Below are positions 21,911-31,825 of a stretch of DNA of 64,000 bases, piece by piece. The position numbers and the translations under genes were made by a program. This stretch comes from Macrosoma leucophasiata (Eukaryota > Arthropoda > Insecta > Lepidoptera > Hedylidae). The stretch spans positions 5,580,001-5,644,000 of the forward strand of contig JAWQUS010000017.1 of the NCBI GenBank assembly GCA_036365455.1, given 5' to 3'. The notes under the pieces are model-generated. The model did no database searches and was not told where the DNA came from. It was given only the letters and a program-made list of their open reading frames with translations. The stretch's first letter is position 1, and every line of letters begins with the position of its first letter.

Positions 21911-22535
21911 CTGATTCTAATTCTATCATCAGACACTGTAAATAATTAATGAATAAAATAAGATCGTAAACACGCAGAATCCGCACGTGCCAGGTTTTCA
22001 CCGAGGCATAAATTTCCATTGAAATCAAGAAGCTCTAAAAATTCCTGAATAGTCCAAAGGCGTCCGTGTGGACTGATCATTCTGATATTCTTTACAAAGG
22101 GCTTTCAATGTAATAAGAAGTACATTCTTTTTTAAGATACGAAACATCGTTAAATTTCCTCTATTGAAGATTTTTTTTATATAATGGATTTAGTTAATTG
22201 GAAAAGATGAAGGAAATCATTAACGATAATATTACAGAACGTTAGAGAAAATACAAGAAAAAAGTAATATTTTACATCCGGTGAAAGTGTCGGAACTCGA
22301 GGGAGTATGTACCACCGTATTGTCTAATCCAGGGGTTCCCAAACTTATTTTTACCGCGACACCCTTGGGAATTTCTAACTTCTTACTTCCCTGACTTCCC
22401 GACCAGATCAAAAATGTGTAGCTGATGCGGTGGTGCCTACGCTTGCGAACTCCGTCACTGGAGCTCATACACACCGACACGACAATACAATGTACGCATT
22501 CACAGAAGACGCGCGCATCGCGTGACTTGTCACTG

Positions 22536-22566
<31 letters not shown>

Positions 22567-22829
22567 GGGGGAGAGAGAGAGAACGAATAAGTCGAATCCT
22601 ATACTCGGCCTGCCCCCTCTCCGAGTGCTACGCACTATAGCAAAAGTGTCGTGAGGATTTTTCGTGACGCTCGCCTACCCCCCTTAGCCAGCGTACCGCG
22701 CGATAAGGAACTTCTTTCCAAAAATATCACTTCTCTGGGTCGGGACTAGATCACCATCTCCCTGAGCGAGTTTCTAGGCTTTCTAGCCTGGTGGATTCAG
22801 TAAACCATGCTAGGTCAACAGCAACTTAC
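21911..22829. other. B-C intron with small repeat fragments
   Basis: 22329-22362 (CAGGGGTTCCCAAACTTATT) is a hAT-like tip. 22418-22466 is the head of a minus-strand family B SINE. 22538-22583 is a GA run followed by a G run and another GA run. The part after it (22584-22720) is GC-rich and unrecognised. Confidence 0.55.
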
Positions 22830-23007
22830 CTAACAAAATAATACTGCTTGCGCAACCGTGGTGGCAACCGCAGCGGTTCTGATGGCGACGGTAGGGACCA
22901 CGTGACGTTAACGTACAACTCCCCATGTATAGATATGGTGCTCGCAGACACGAGCGGCACGGGGAGACGGGGTGCATGTGCGCAGGAGCACACACCGGAC
23001 ACACATT
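22830..23007 (-). CDS. Host gene exon B: first half of a fibronectin type III domain
   Basis: An internal exon of 178 nt. The minus strand gives CCGCCTTTTCAG before it and a consensus GTAAGT after it. It enters with two bases (completing the codon opened by exon A as Glu) and leaves with two, which exon C completes as Ser. The 58 full codons open with a cysteine cluster (CVSGVCSC), then a proline-rich linker (PRLPVPLV) and the strand pattern of a fibronectin type III domain: SISIHGELYVNVTWSLP-like alternation with the core Trp, then a loop and KQYYFV. The match of phases A-B-C supports one gene on the minus strand. The exon is CpG-rich within AT-rich surroundings. It is likely part of the extracellular region of a cell-surface protein. 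Confidence 0.8.
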
Positions 23008-23284
23008 CTGAAAAGGCGGTTCGGTTTAAAATCGCTGAAAAAAGAATCTACTAACACAGAGTTTGTGTTAGAATCAAGATTATTCAATTTTGATTCACAC
23101 GCAATAATTAATTAAAGCGTATTCGTTTTTTGGCCTCGGCCAAATGATTCATTTGTCAGTCTTTGGTACAATATGGTAAATAAGTTATCTATGGTAGACA
23201 TAAAATTAATTACTATAACGGAATCGATACAGACACGGCAATAGCATTTCTTCCCAATAACTTTTTTTTTATATTACGAAGGAG
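23008..23284. other. Start of the ~35-kb A-B intron
   Basis: No repeat recognised in this piece. From here to 57973 everything lies inside the A-B intron if the exon model is right. Confidence 0.5.
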
Positions 23285-23395
23285 AGAAACAAGCATTCAG
23301 CTCACATGGATGTTAAGTGACGACTGCAGCCTATAGACATTTACACAATAACCAGAGGTCAAAATGCAGATACGTTGCCACCCGTTATATTTCAC
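23285..23395 (-). mobile_element. Family B SINE, 3' part
   Basis: AAGCATTCAGCTCACATGGA to CAAAATGCAGATACGTTGCC. Confidence 0.75.
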
Positions 23396-23481
23396 TTTTC
23401 GGGACACGATGGCGGCGCAACCAGTCGCTGGCGGCTGAGTGAGTAAGACACTACACAGCGCTATAGTAACTAAAAAGGTAA
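23396..23481. other. Unassigned
   Basis: Short stretch; GGCGGCGCAACCAGTCGCTGG is partly echoed in inverted form at 23800-23950 (TGGTTGCGCCGCCA), suggesting a fold-back around the SINE at 23482. Confidence 0.4.
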
Positions 23482-23789
23482 AACGTAACTTCACGCCTAT
23501 AATCCCGAAGGGGTAGGCAGAGGTAAATGCATGCATTCAAGCATACATGCAAACACCCACGATTCGCCGGTTACGTTTTGGCCCATGTAACAGGTGGCGA
23601 GCCAGTTGACATCACCGGGCACATTACCAAACTTCGAGGTACTGGGAAATTTCTAGAATATGGAAAAATCCCAATAGAACCACAGATAAAAGACTTTACA
23701 CCATTATCTCTGATAGCCCCCTATCCGGGAATCAAACCCAGGATCCCAGCGTAGTAGTAGTGGCCTGATACCACTAAGCTACTGAGGCA
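23482..23789 (-). mobile_element. Family C tRNA-headed SINE, full length
   Basis: On the minus strand it begins GCCTCAGTAGCTTAGTGGTA, a tRNA-like head with box A, and GGGTTTGATTCCCGG as box B. The body ends in TTACCTCTGCCTACCCC and GGCGTGAAGTTACG. Other copies: 48531-48750, 52273-52543, and fragments at 14818, 20054, 34685 and 35306. Confidence 0.82.
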
Positions 23790-24009
23790 GTAACTAGTGG
23801 TGACGCAACCAGCGTAGCGCCGCGACCAGTAAAATTGTGTGCTGGCGTCCGAGCTGGTTGCGCCGCCAAATTGGTCGGCCAACCAAACGGACATCAGGTG
23901 AGTAACGCTCTACAGAACTGTATACATTTTGTTGGTGGCGGCCACTGGTTGCGTCGCCATGGCATCCCGATTAAATAAAGACCTAAGTTGTTGTCTCTAT
24001 GATAGCTAT
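23790..24009. other. Fold-back-like flank
   Basis: Several GGTTGCGCCGCCA-like words in both orientations. Element identity unknown. Confidence 0.35.
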
Positions 24010-24140
24010 CACGAGGCCATACATTACCATCTAACCAGAACACGATAGTGCTGAACACTACCATTTGGCGGCAGGTAAATTAGGTAATACGGTGGTGCCT
24101 ACGCCCTCGAGCTCCTACACTGGAACTCTACCACCAGTAA
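24010..24140 (-). mobile_element. Family B SINE, 5' part
   Basis: From GAGGCCATACATTACCATCT to the head GGAACTCTACCACCAGT. Confidence 0.75.
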
Positions 24141-24992
24141 AAAAAAATATGTTTAATTATTATTTGTACACTATCTGCAAAAAAATACGATTTGATTGTT
24201 TATATTTGTTAAATGTTCTAGTAGGAAGCGTGCTTTGTTTTTCCATGCTAAAATTAACACACAAAAAGGAAAACAATGAAAGGAACGCAAAACAAATAAA
24301 TAGAATGCGAATCCGAATACAAAACATTACATTATTATCTTTTTACACGCAGTTGAGCAATTGATATAATATATTCGACGGTGTGTGTAAACTACGTGAT
24401 GTACGAATGCAGTAACACTGTAACAAGACATAGGTACATCTTATTTTAGATATCCGAATCAGAATAGGATTTATTTAAGGCAAGCTCGTGGCTTAAGGGT
24501 TCGACTCTATACAGAAACTTTAGATTTGGTAGAGTACTATTAGTACTAAAGGGCGCAAGGAATCTCTGTAATCTTAATCGGACGCGGTCGAGTAAATTCA
24601 AAAATACCCTCTCGCACGTATGACAAATACAGTCAAATGCAAAATGTAGTGTAACTATTCAATACGAATATTGCTTGTCTGTTAAGTGTTTTTTACATTT
24701 ACTAACTTTTGAAAAACAAGGTCGAAAACTCGGCAACAGCTAATCAAACGTGAAATTGTTATGAAAGCCGTTATTCAAAAAATTTCAATGTCGGCCGCTG
24801 CTCTGTTTCTTGTAAGTTAACTGGCGAGTTCATTCTGTTTATAATGTAAACCCATGTAACCATTTATATCATCTCTGCTAGTGATGTGCTGGGTGGCGAT
24901 GGAACTAAATACGAATATTTTAAAATGGTAAGCTTTTGCCGCGACTTCATTTCGACCAAATTTAGTGCCGTCAAACTGTCTCAATTTTTGTA
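24141..24992. other. Unassigned AT-rich sequence
   Basis: Nothing recognised. Confidence 0.5.
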
Positions 24993-25203
24993 ATAGAGCT
25001 CCGTCGGAACTCGAGTGAATATGCACTTTATCATTACCTAATCTATATATCAAACGGTAGCTTTCAGCATTATCATGTTTCTATTAGATGGTAATGTATA
25101 GCCCCGTACTTTATTACAGAGTCAAAAAAACAGTTTGTTACACGTTTTTGTGTAGATGTGTATAGGCTGCAGAATTCACTTACCATCCATGTAAACTAGA
25201 GGC
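24993..25203 (+). mobile_element. Family B SINE, old copy
   Basis: Diverged but all landmarks are in order: AGAGCTCCGTCGG, CATTACCTAATCTATATATC, GGTAATGTATAGCCCCGTA, GTGTATAGGCTGCAG and CCATGTAAACT. Confidence 0.7.
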
Positions 25204-25955
25204 TTCTTTACGTCTTCGTCTTAGTCTCTTCTTCACCATCATAACGTAAATAAGACGTAAATCTCTAGAGCCGCATTTGGCCGATATCGGCCACGAACAA
25301 CATGAACTCAATTGTCATATTTTTCTCGTTACCTGACGGGAAATTACAAGTACAATCGGCTTAGTAGTTTGGTCGTGAAAGTGTCCTGAAAAAGTGGAAC
25401 AGAATATTGAAAAAGAAATACCGACATTCTGTTTACCAAGATTGGTTCGGTCAAAGCCAATATCACCCACTGACTATACCTATAGCTCGGGCCTATAGCA
25501 CTTAACCAAAATCAGATTTAGGTCTATCGAGTAATACAAAAAATATGCCCCATCCCTAGTATGTATAAAAACCTACAGATAGGAGAACAAACAAATTTGG
25601 TAACATCTTAAAAAGAATCTCGGGTGTTCTTCACAAGTATTTTTAGGTAATTCGCCTCAAATATTTACATCTGCGTGTCTTAATTTATTTTACTCTTCAA
25701 GGTTCACCGTAAAGCTGTATAGACTAAGGTGTCTAGACTTTTTGATTATTTTCCTTTTGCGAATATCTTTGTGGGTTTCGTGTGTGTTGTTTCACATTAC
25801 GGCAAGTTAAGTAAGTAGGTACCAAATAACATTTTATTATTTTGCTATCGAACCAACCACCTTGTCGATTTAATAAAGTATAACTGCTACAATAAAATGT
25901 AGTACCTATGGATATCGAAGAAGTTATGTACTAGCGAAATCAAAACTATTAAGTT
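25204..25955. other. Unassigned sequence
   Basis: Nothing recognised. Confidence 0.5.
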
Positions 25956-26130
25956 ATTTATGTATGGCCTTGTAATTTCCGGCACAGGGGCATAACACCT
26001 TAGGCCTCAGGAGTGGAAACGCATCTGCATTTTGACCTCGGTCTTTGTGTAAGTGTCTATAGGCTGCAGTCATCGCTTAACATCAATTTGAACTGCACGC
26101 TTGTTTGCCACTTCCATTACATAAAAAAAC
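25956..26130 (+). mobile_element. Family B SINE, 3' part
   Basis: CCTTGTAATTTCCGGCACAG to CTTGTTTGCCACTTCCATTA and an A run. Confidence 0.82.
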
Positions 26131-26227
26131 CTATATTTTTTAAGTTATAAGTAGGTATATTGTAAGTTAACGAGATAGCTAGTTCAAGTAGCTGTCCCAC
26201 CGACTTACGTCATAGTAATTTTTTTAG

Positions 26228-26560
26228 CCGACGGATGTCCACTGTTGGACAATTCAAAAGATTGCCACCACGAATGGTCCAAGGCCGTCCTTATCCTGCT
26301 TCCCCGCGACCTTTACTGTATGAATCTGTTTACTACGATAAATGTATAATTATACTGACACATTTGCTATTTCATCAACATCACTCAAGCCGAATGACGA
26401 CCACCGCTGGACAAAGCCTTCCCCAAAGACGCCCACAACAGTGTTGTGAGTCATAAGGGGAGAATATGCCATAATCTCCACGCTTGGCAGGCGGATTGGC
26501 GATCGAAGTGACGGTAGTTTATCGCGGGACGCTGCTGCCCATCCCGCGTTGTTTTATTTA
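26228..26560 (-). pseudogene. RTE-like LINE 3' tails, two partial copies
   Basis: GCCGACGGATGTCCACTGTTGG at 26228 and GAATGACGACCACCGCTGGAC at 26391 are two versions of the same minus-strand LINE terminus (the 'QQWTSVG' end of the reverse transcriptase). The second is followed by CTTCCCCAAAGACGCCCACA and degraded coding sequence. No intact frame. Confidence 0.6.
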
Positions 26561-26611
26561 CTACTGCCCAATTGTATTATTTCCTACCGCTCTACCAGAA
26601 GAAGAAAATTC

Positions 26612-27063
26612 TGCCGCTAGTGATCGGTGGGATCCAACAGTGGTCTAGGTGGACCTCTTGGGGCCCATGGGAGACTCGATGGGTGTCTACGTAGGCGTGA
26701 ATAAACATTGAAAATATGGGAATCACATCACACTTCACACTAATATTATAAATGTGAGAGTTTCTTTGTTTGGATGTTTTGATGTTTGTCCGTCAATCAC
26801 GCCGAAACTGCTTAATGGATTTTGATGGAATTTGTTATACAGATAGGGTATTGGTAGCTGAATTAGATTGTAGGATGCTTTTTATTCCGAAAAAATATTC
26901 CTGTGGGATGGCATGGGATGATTTGATGAGTTTCCACAGGTTACGCGAAAAGCGACCTACACGCGGGCGGAACCGCGGGCAACAGCTAGTGTGGTACAAA
27001 AGCTGCATTTATACCACACTAGCAGAAAAACCATAAACAAAAAAAAAAGTTTGGGAACCTCTG
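26612..27063. mobile_element. hAT-like MITE carrying a Helitron-like insertion
   Basis: The right end GTTTGGGAACCTCTG and the GGGAGACTCGATGGGTGTCTACGTAGG block match the hAT-like MITE at 15671-15836. The middle is occupied by the Helitron-like element at 26740-26989. Confidence 0.55.
26740..26989 (+). mobile_element. Helitron-like (Lep1-type) element
   Basis: CTAATATTATAAATGTGAGAG at the start, ACGCGGGCGGAACCGCGGGC hairpin and CAGCTAGT at the end. Same family as 2807-2979. Confidence 0.82.
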
Positions 27064-27261
27064 ATTTAAATGATACAAATTAAAACATTTCAGCCCAGTT
27101 GAAGATAAAGGGCATTTATTTCCAGTTTGTTTAGAAGTCGACGGTACAATAAACTAGAATTGGTTGTTTATACTACAAAACGGAGCTGACGTAAATACGT
27201 ATTGACGATAGTTTGAACATTACCCGTAACGTTACATAGCGGATGATTTTTTGTTACAATA

Positions 27262-27738
27262 TAAAGGAGATGTTGCGAGCTCGGCTCTGGTTCGTACACG
27301 TCCTCAAAAAATGGGTAAATTAAAGAAGAATCCGAAAAAAATACAATTAATTTATTCAATAATATATTTTGGAGTTACAACCACATTTAATTCAAACGAT
27401 TTTATCATTTTCAACGTTGTTAAACATGGCGGCGATACAGCCGACGCTTGGGGTCAATCGATTTTGATAGTTATTAGAAAATATTACTTTTTCTCCAAGT
27501 ACTATATAATCAAAATACAATTAAAAAAATAAAAATGTCAAAATGACATCGCCCGCCATATTCGCCATGTTGGTTTTGAGTTGCAATTCTAACTGCAAAT
27601 AATATTTTGTAACTGCAAACAAAGCTAAATAAGTGAAAATATGCAGTTTAAAACGTTTTTATATTGATTTTGCCTGTTTAATGATATTGTGTACAATACA
27701 TGGCCGGAGGTCCATACATTTTTGCAACATCTCCTTTA
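27262..27738. mobile_element. MITE with 16-bp TA-containing inverted ends
   Basis: Left TAAAGGAGATGTTGC and right GCAACATCTCCTTTA are perfect complements; the outer TA may be the target duplication of a Tc1/mariner-type element. The 477-bp interior holds an open frame of about 90 codons with no recognisable domain. Confidence 0.7.
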
Positions 27739-27824
27739 ACATCGTAAAATAACTTTTCACTCGCAAAAAAACCATTAATAAGAATCAATTATTTAGGGTA
27801 ATGCGACTTCTATACAATATTTAT

Positions 27825-28215
27825 TTATGTATGTATCTTCACCCTAGGTCCCTAACGGGGTAGGCAGAGAGTGAAGCGCCAGATATTCCGGTCCCGACAC
27901 ACCTCCCGTGCCTCATCTACCTTCATCATTCTCTTCATACACGCACGCCGATTCCTAAGACTTTTCCCCACCATCAGACAGAACTAGACCTATTTGGTCA
28001 TGGTATTGGCCTCTGCAATCATCCACATTCGCATTGTATATCTGTTTAGTCATTCGCTCATTCGACATTCTTTCTATATGCCCGACCCATCGGAGCATAC
28101 CCTTTTTCATTTTTACACCGATACTATCATTCACACAAAGCCTCTTTCTCACATCTTCATTACGAACGCGATCGGTGAGCGATACACCGCAGATCTTGCG
28201 CAATACTACAATCTA
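27825..28215 (-). pseudogene. LINE reverse transcriptase C-terminal remnant
   Basis: The minus strand gives an 82-codon frame (28203-27955) with RKICGVSLTDRVRNEDVRKR and MLRWVGHIERMSNERM, the same C-terminal layout as the RTE copies but a different family. The tail region (27825-27900) contains GTAGGCAGAGAGTGAAG. Frameshifted after GQYHDQIG; not functional. Confidence 0.75.
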
Positions 28216-28217
28216 TA

Positions 28218-28411
28218 CTTAATATTATAAAGCTGAAGAGTTTGTATGTTTGTTTGTTTGAACGCGCTAATCTCAGGAACTTCTTGGTCCGATTAGAAAA
28301 ATTATTTCAGTGTTTGATAGCCCATTTATCGAGGAAGTCTTTAGGATATATAACATCACGCTAAGGCGAAAAGGAGAGGGTAGAGCCATGCGAAGCCGGG
28401 CGGTCGGCTCG
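28218..28411 (+). mobile_element. Helitron-like element, related subfamily
   Basis: CTTAATATTATAAAGCTGAAG at the start, GCGAAGCCGGGCGGTCGGCTCG near the end. Same subfamily as 46411-46757 and, reversed, 36782-37121. Confidence 0.72.
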
Positions 28412-29274
28412 TATTTAATAAACTGAAAAGATTGTTAGTAATTAGACGTCGCTACTGTCACTTGCCACCTGGCAATGCAATGAATGCTTAATAACGCACA
28501 CCCTCAAACACCCCAATTATAAAATCGAGTTATGATCATAATACATGAACTGAAATAACATGTTTATGTATAAAATAATTTTTATTTCAGAAATAAGTTG
28601 TCCTCAATTGCAATAGAACTTGTTGAGACGTGCCTTAATTTCGGATAGAAGTTAGTCTCATTTTCGTTTGTATCGGCTGTTCACCAACTGGGTGACCATA
28701 ATTTACTAATTGTAATTAATTTTGGGATAAAAATTACCTATACTAAAGATGTCTGAAATCGATTCGGTTATCGATTCTGAACAAACTGCTTTCAGAGTGT
28801 GCATTTCTTACGTTAAAAGTTGTATTAATCTTAGATTTACAATACATTAATTTACGTGAAACTTACCGTTGTTTTATTCGATTAAAAATATTGTTTCGTA
28901 ATCTCGAGCTTACAAAAATGACTCAATAGGCGTAATGATAGCGTAGGTTTTACAGAAGACATCAAAAGAGTAAATCATACAATTCTACTTTAAAGCAATA
29001 GGTTACGAGATTCGCTCATACATCTCTCCTTGTAACATGATTCAAGGCCCTTATAAGCACACAATAAAGAAAATTGGGAGACCGTCTTTTCGACACAATA
29101 TTGAGTTACTGAGTAAACATACCTTTGTTTTATCAAAATGGTCTGATACATTAGGTAATTAAGGGCTAGCTGCTAGCTAGATGTTCTGTCATTTGTACTT
29201 TTCCAGTGATCTTTATTTCATTCCACGAGTGAAGTCTGTTTTCTTGATCAATGGCATTATAGTCTACATCCAAC
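28412..29274. other. Unassigned AT-rich sequence
   Basis: Nothing recognised. Confidence 0.5.
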
Positions 29275-29480
29275 CTTTTGCCAGAGGAGAAGAAAAAAAA
29301 AGTTTGTTTTGGCAGATTAGTCAGTCAGTTGATCGCGGATGTAGCACCGGGGCTGGCCCCCTCTGCTGCGGCTTCTTCTGGCCTGCCATGCAGGTCGGCG
29401 TTGGGTGCCCTGGGATTCAAGGGCTTCGGTGGAGGAGGCACGCATCGTCAGTCGAGAGAGGGGTGGGGGCTTTATACATT
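29275..29480 (+). other. GC-rich island with open frame, unassigned
   Basis: Two overlapping frames stay open here, one of 123 codons (29181-29552) and one of 72 (29278-29496). The second reads GRLVSQLIADVAPGLAPSAA, alanine- and glycine-rich. The sharp change in composition suggests inserted or exonic sequence, but I find no splice sites or domain to name it. Confidence 0.3.
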
Positions 29481-29854
29481 TTTTTTTGTCAAATAGTGAG
29501 GTACATTTACAGTCGAATTACTATGTCGTTTCGCTGTTCTGTTCTAACCTAGGCCGCTCACATTGGTTTAAATAAGATAGCGGAGCGATTTATTTCGATA
29601 TTATGCATATTAAGTTCTTTATTTAATAAATATTACTTAGTTCAGAGAATCAGGCCTCTGAAAGTTCACTTGTACGCTAAAATGTGGACCTATATTATTA
29701 TAGTCATTAACGTAGTGCATTTTTTGGTTTGTTGCACCACCACCACGATCATTAAGCAAAGTAGCTTAAAATGTCCACTTCAGAAGCGATTAAAAACATA
29801 ACTGTAGGTGTCAAAACAATCAGAGTCGGGATTTAAGCAGTATTTTAGTTTAGT
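29481..29854. other. Unassigned sequence
   Basis: Nothing recognised. Confidence 0.5.
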
Positions 29855-30096
29855 TTAACGGTGCGGTTCTCTGCGATTCGTTTTTGCCCAGAACGTTTAA
29901 ATTGTGGAATGAACTTCTCTCTGAGGTGTTCCCTCGGTGCTACAATATGGGGTTCTTCAAAAATGGCGTCAAAAGAGTCCTTCAGGGCTGGTAGCGCGTT
30001 GGCGACTCCCCTGGTGTTGCAAATGTTCATAGGCGACGGTGACTACTTTTCATCAGGTGGCACGTCTGCTTGTCTGTCAACTTAATGACATAAAAA
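29855..30096 (+). pseudogene. CR1/Jockey-like LINE 3' end with poly-A
   Basis: Encodes the LINE terminus in broken frames: RTFKLWNEL, then YNMGFFKNGVKRVLQGW. It ends GACATAAAAAAAAG. The same terminus is in the longer remnant at 43060-43715. Confidence 0.8.
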
Positions 30097-30303
30097 AAAG
30101 TATTAACTACCAATCAACAACGCATAGTGCTCCATGATTCACCGTCGAAAAAAACACAGAAGAGAGCTAGTCGATGATTACACGTTAAATAATCCAGGAG
30201 ATAAACACAATTAATCCATCCTTCACCTTTCCTTTGAAACGCAATCCAGACCGATAAGCAAATATCAAACACCGTAAATCATTGAGTGCTTATTGCATAT
30301 ATA
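30097..30303. other. Left flank of the FEN1-like transposon
   Basis: No feature except the TA at 30302-30303 abutting the transposon end. Confidence 0.5.
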
Positions 30304-30714
30304 GACCGGGATCCCTCGCCCTTTTTCGTAAGTGATTACTAACAAGCTAATTTTTCGTCAGTAGCTTCATTTTGACGAGACGCCCAACATTAGCTAGTAC
30401 AAAAATTTCGTAAGTGGTAGCTAACAGGGGTAATGAGGACATAATTTGTTGATTTAGTGGTTATCAAAAATTCATTACTAACTGGTTTTTTTATTTATAA
30501 TTCTTATAATAATAATCTAAATTAGCTGAAAAAATATTTGTCCTACAAAATGCTAGGTTTGATCAACGAGGTCCCATTTTTGCAACATGTACTATTTACG
30601 AGGTCATGAAAAATTATTACTAACCAGCTGATTTTTTTTTTGTTGGTTAGTTAATAATTATATAATTTAACGCCCACATTGTCCTACACATTACGTGGAA
30701 CGTTTTTCTAGTCC
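30304..30714 (+). repeat. Left terminal inverted repeat of the transposon
   Basis: 411 bp from GACCGGGATCCC to CGTTTTTCTAGTCC. It contains GTCCTAC at 30540 and 30681 and an ATGTACTATTTACGAGG segment that corresponds to the start-codon region of the gene. Confidence 0.92.
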
Positions 30715-30723
30715 TAGACTCCT

Positions 30724-31553
30724 TTTTTTTTTTTTTTTTTTTTTCACCAGGGGAAAATGCGTTACGCATACCCACCCTTGGGGAGAGGGGTGGGTTATGT
30801 GGGACTCCGGACAAAAGAAGGACGTCCGTCTACCCACTAAAAACCCCTGGGTGCTCCGACTCATCCGCCCTCAGGGGCGGGGTCGCGGGAACGCTTTAGC
30901 ACACATCCGCAACCCCGCCGGCGGCCGCCCGCAACCGGGCCCAACTCACAAGGGGAGCCCAAAGGCTCCCGGCCACGCTAGTGGCGTGCAGAGCACCAGC
31001 ACGCCAACCAGCTCGGGACCCAACTTAGTCCGGGCGACGAACGTCCCCTAGTCCGTCACCCGGAAGTCCCTATTAGGGCGGCAGATGGTGGGCATATGCC
31101 AGCCGTCGCCGCCCAGGCCGCCTGCGCCTAATTGGGGCAGAGAGGGCATTGTCCTCCCGCTCCCTTTCCGCCGCCTCCTTCTGCGACATCACATCCTCGC
31201 AGAAGGCAAGCACTGCCTACCACGATCTCTCGCTATCGACCATGGACTTGATCACCGCCGGCAGCGAGAGATCAGCCCCCGTGGCCAAAACCAGCTCGGA
31301 GCGCGGCTCGTCCCATGCCGGGCACTCGACCAGCGTGTGCTGCGCCGTATCGTTGGCGCAGCCGCACTCATGGCACGTGGTAGTCGGCTCCCTCCCGGCC
31401 ACGTTACACAGGTACCTCCCGAAGCAACCATGCCCCGTGAGGACCTGCGTGAGGCGGAAGGTGAGCACGCCGTGCCGCCGTTCGACCCACTCACGCAGAA
31501 TCGGCCGAACGGCCTCCACCAGTTGTCGGCCGAAACCCGGCTCCTCCAGCCGA
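30724..31553 (-). pseudogene. R1-like LINE 3' end inserted in the transposon
   Basis: Flanked by a 13-bp target duplication GTCCTAGACTCCT (30711-30723 and 31554-31566). A T run at 30722-30744 marks the poly-A tail of a minus-strand insertion. The frame from about 31553 to 31218 encodes the LINE C-terminus: LTQVLTGHGCFGRYL, then a C-x2-C-x8-H-x4-C zinc knuckle (CHEC to VECPAW), as in R1-clade elements. After SERSW one in-frame TAG interrupts it; the frame then continues for about 50 codons (VLAFCEDVMSQKEAAERERE) to a natural stop. 5'-truncated, so inactive. Confidence 0.88.
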
Positions 31554-31825
31554 GTCCTAGACTCCTAAGTTGTCCATACCACAGGACCATTTTTTTTATT
31601 AGTAACTGTAGGACAAAAGTATCACGTGATACATTAGTGTGTTTTTTATCCGAATAAAACAATGTCCTACAAAAAAACTGGTATGCATCCGTAGTCCTAC
31701 AATAATCGTAATTTTCGTTTTTCCTATGTGCAACATGAGGTAAAGTGAAAATATATTTATTGAAATAAATCAACTTTATTATGTAACATACATGAAAAAG
31801 TAGATACTTTTATACAAAAAAGAAA

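Noticed and set aside
22425..22640. Plus-strand frame over the GA/G microsatellite
   Set aside because: Translation is an Arg/Glu/Gly simple run from the microsatellite.
30695..31657. Plus-strand frames of 118-190 codons in the transposon
   Set aside because: They are antisense shadows of the GC-rich minus-strand R1-like LINE fragment.
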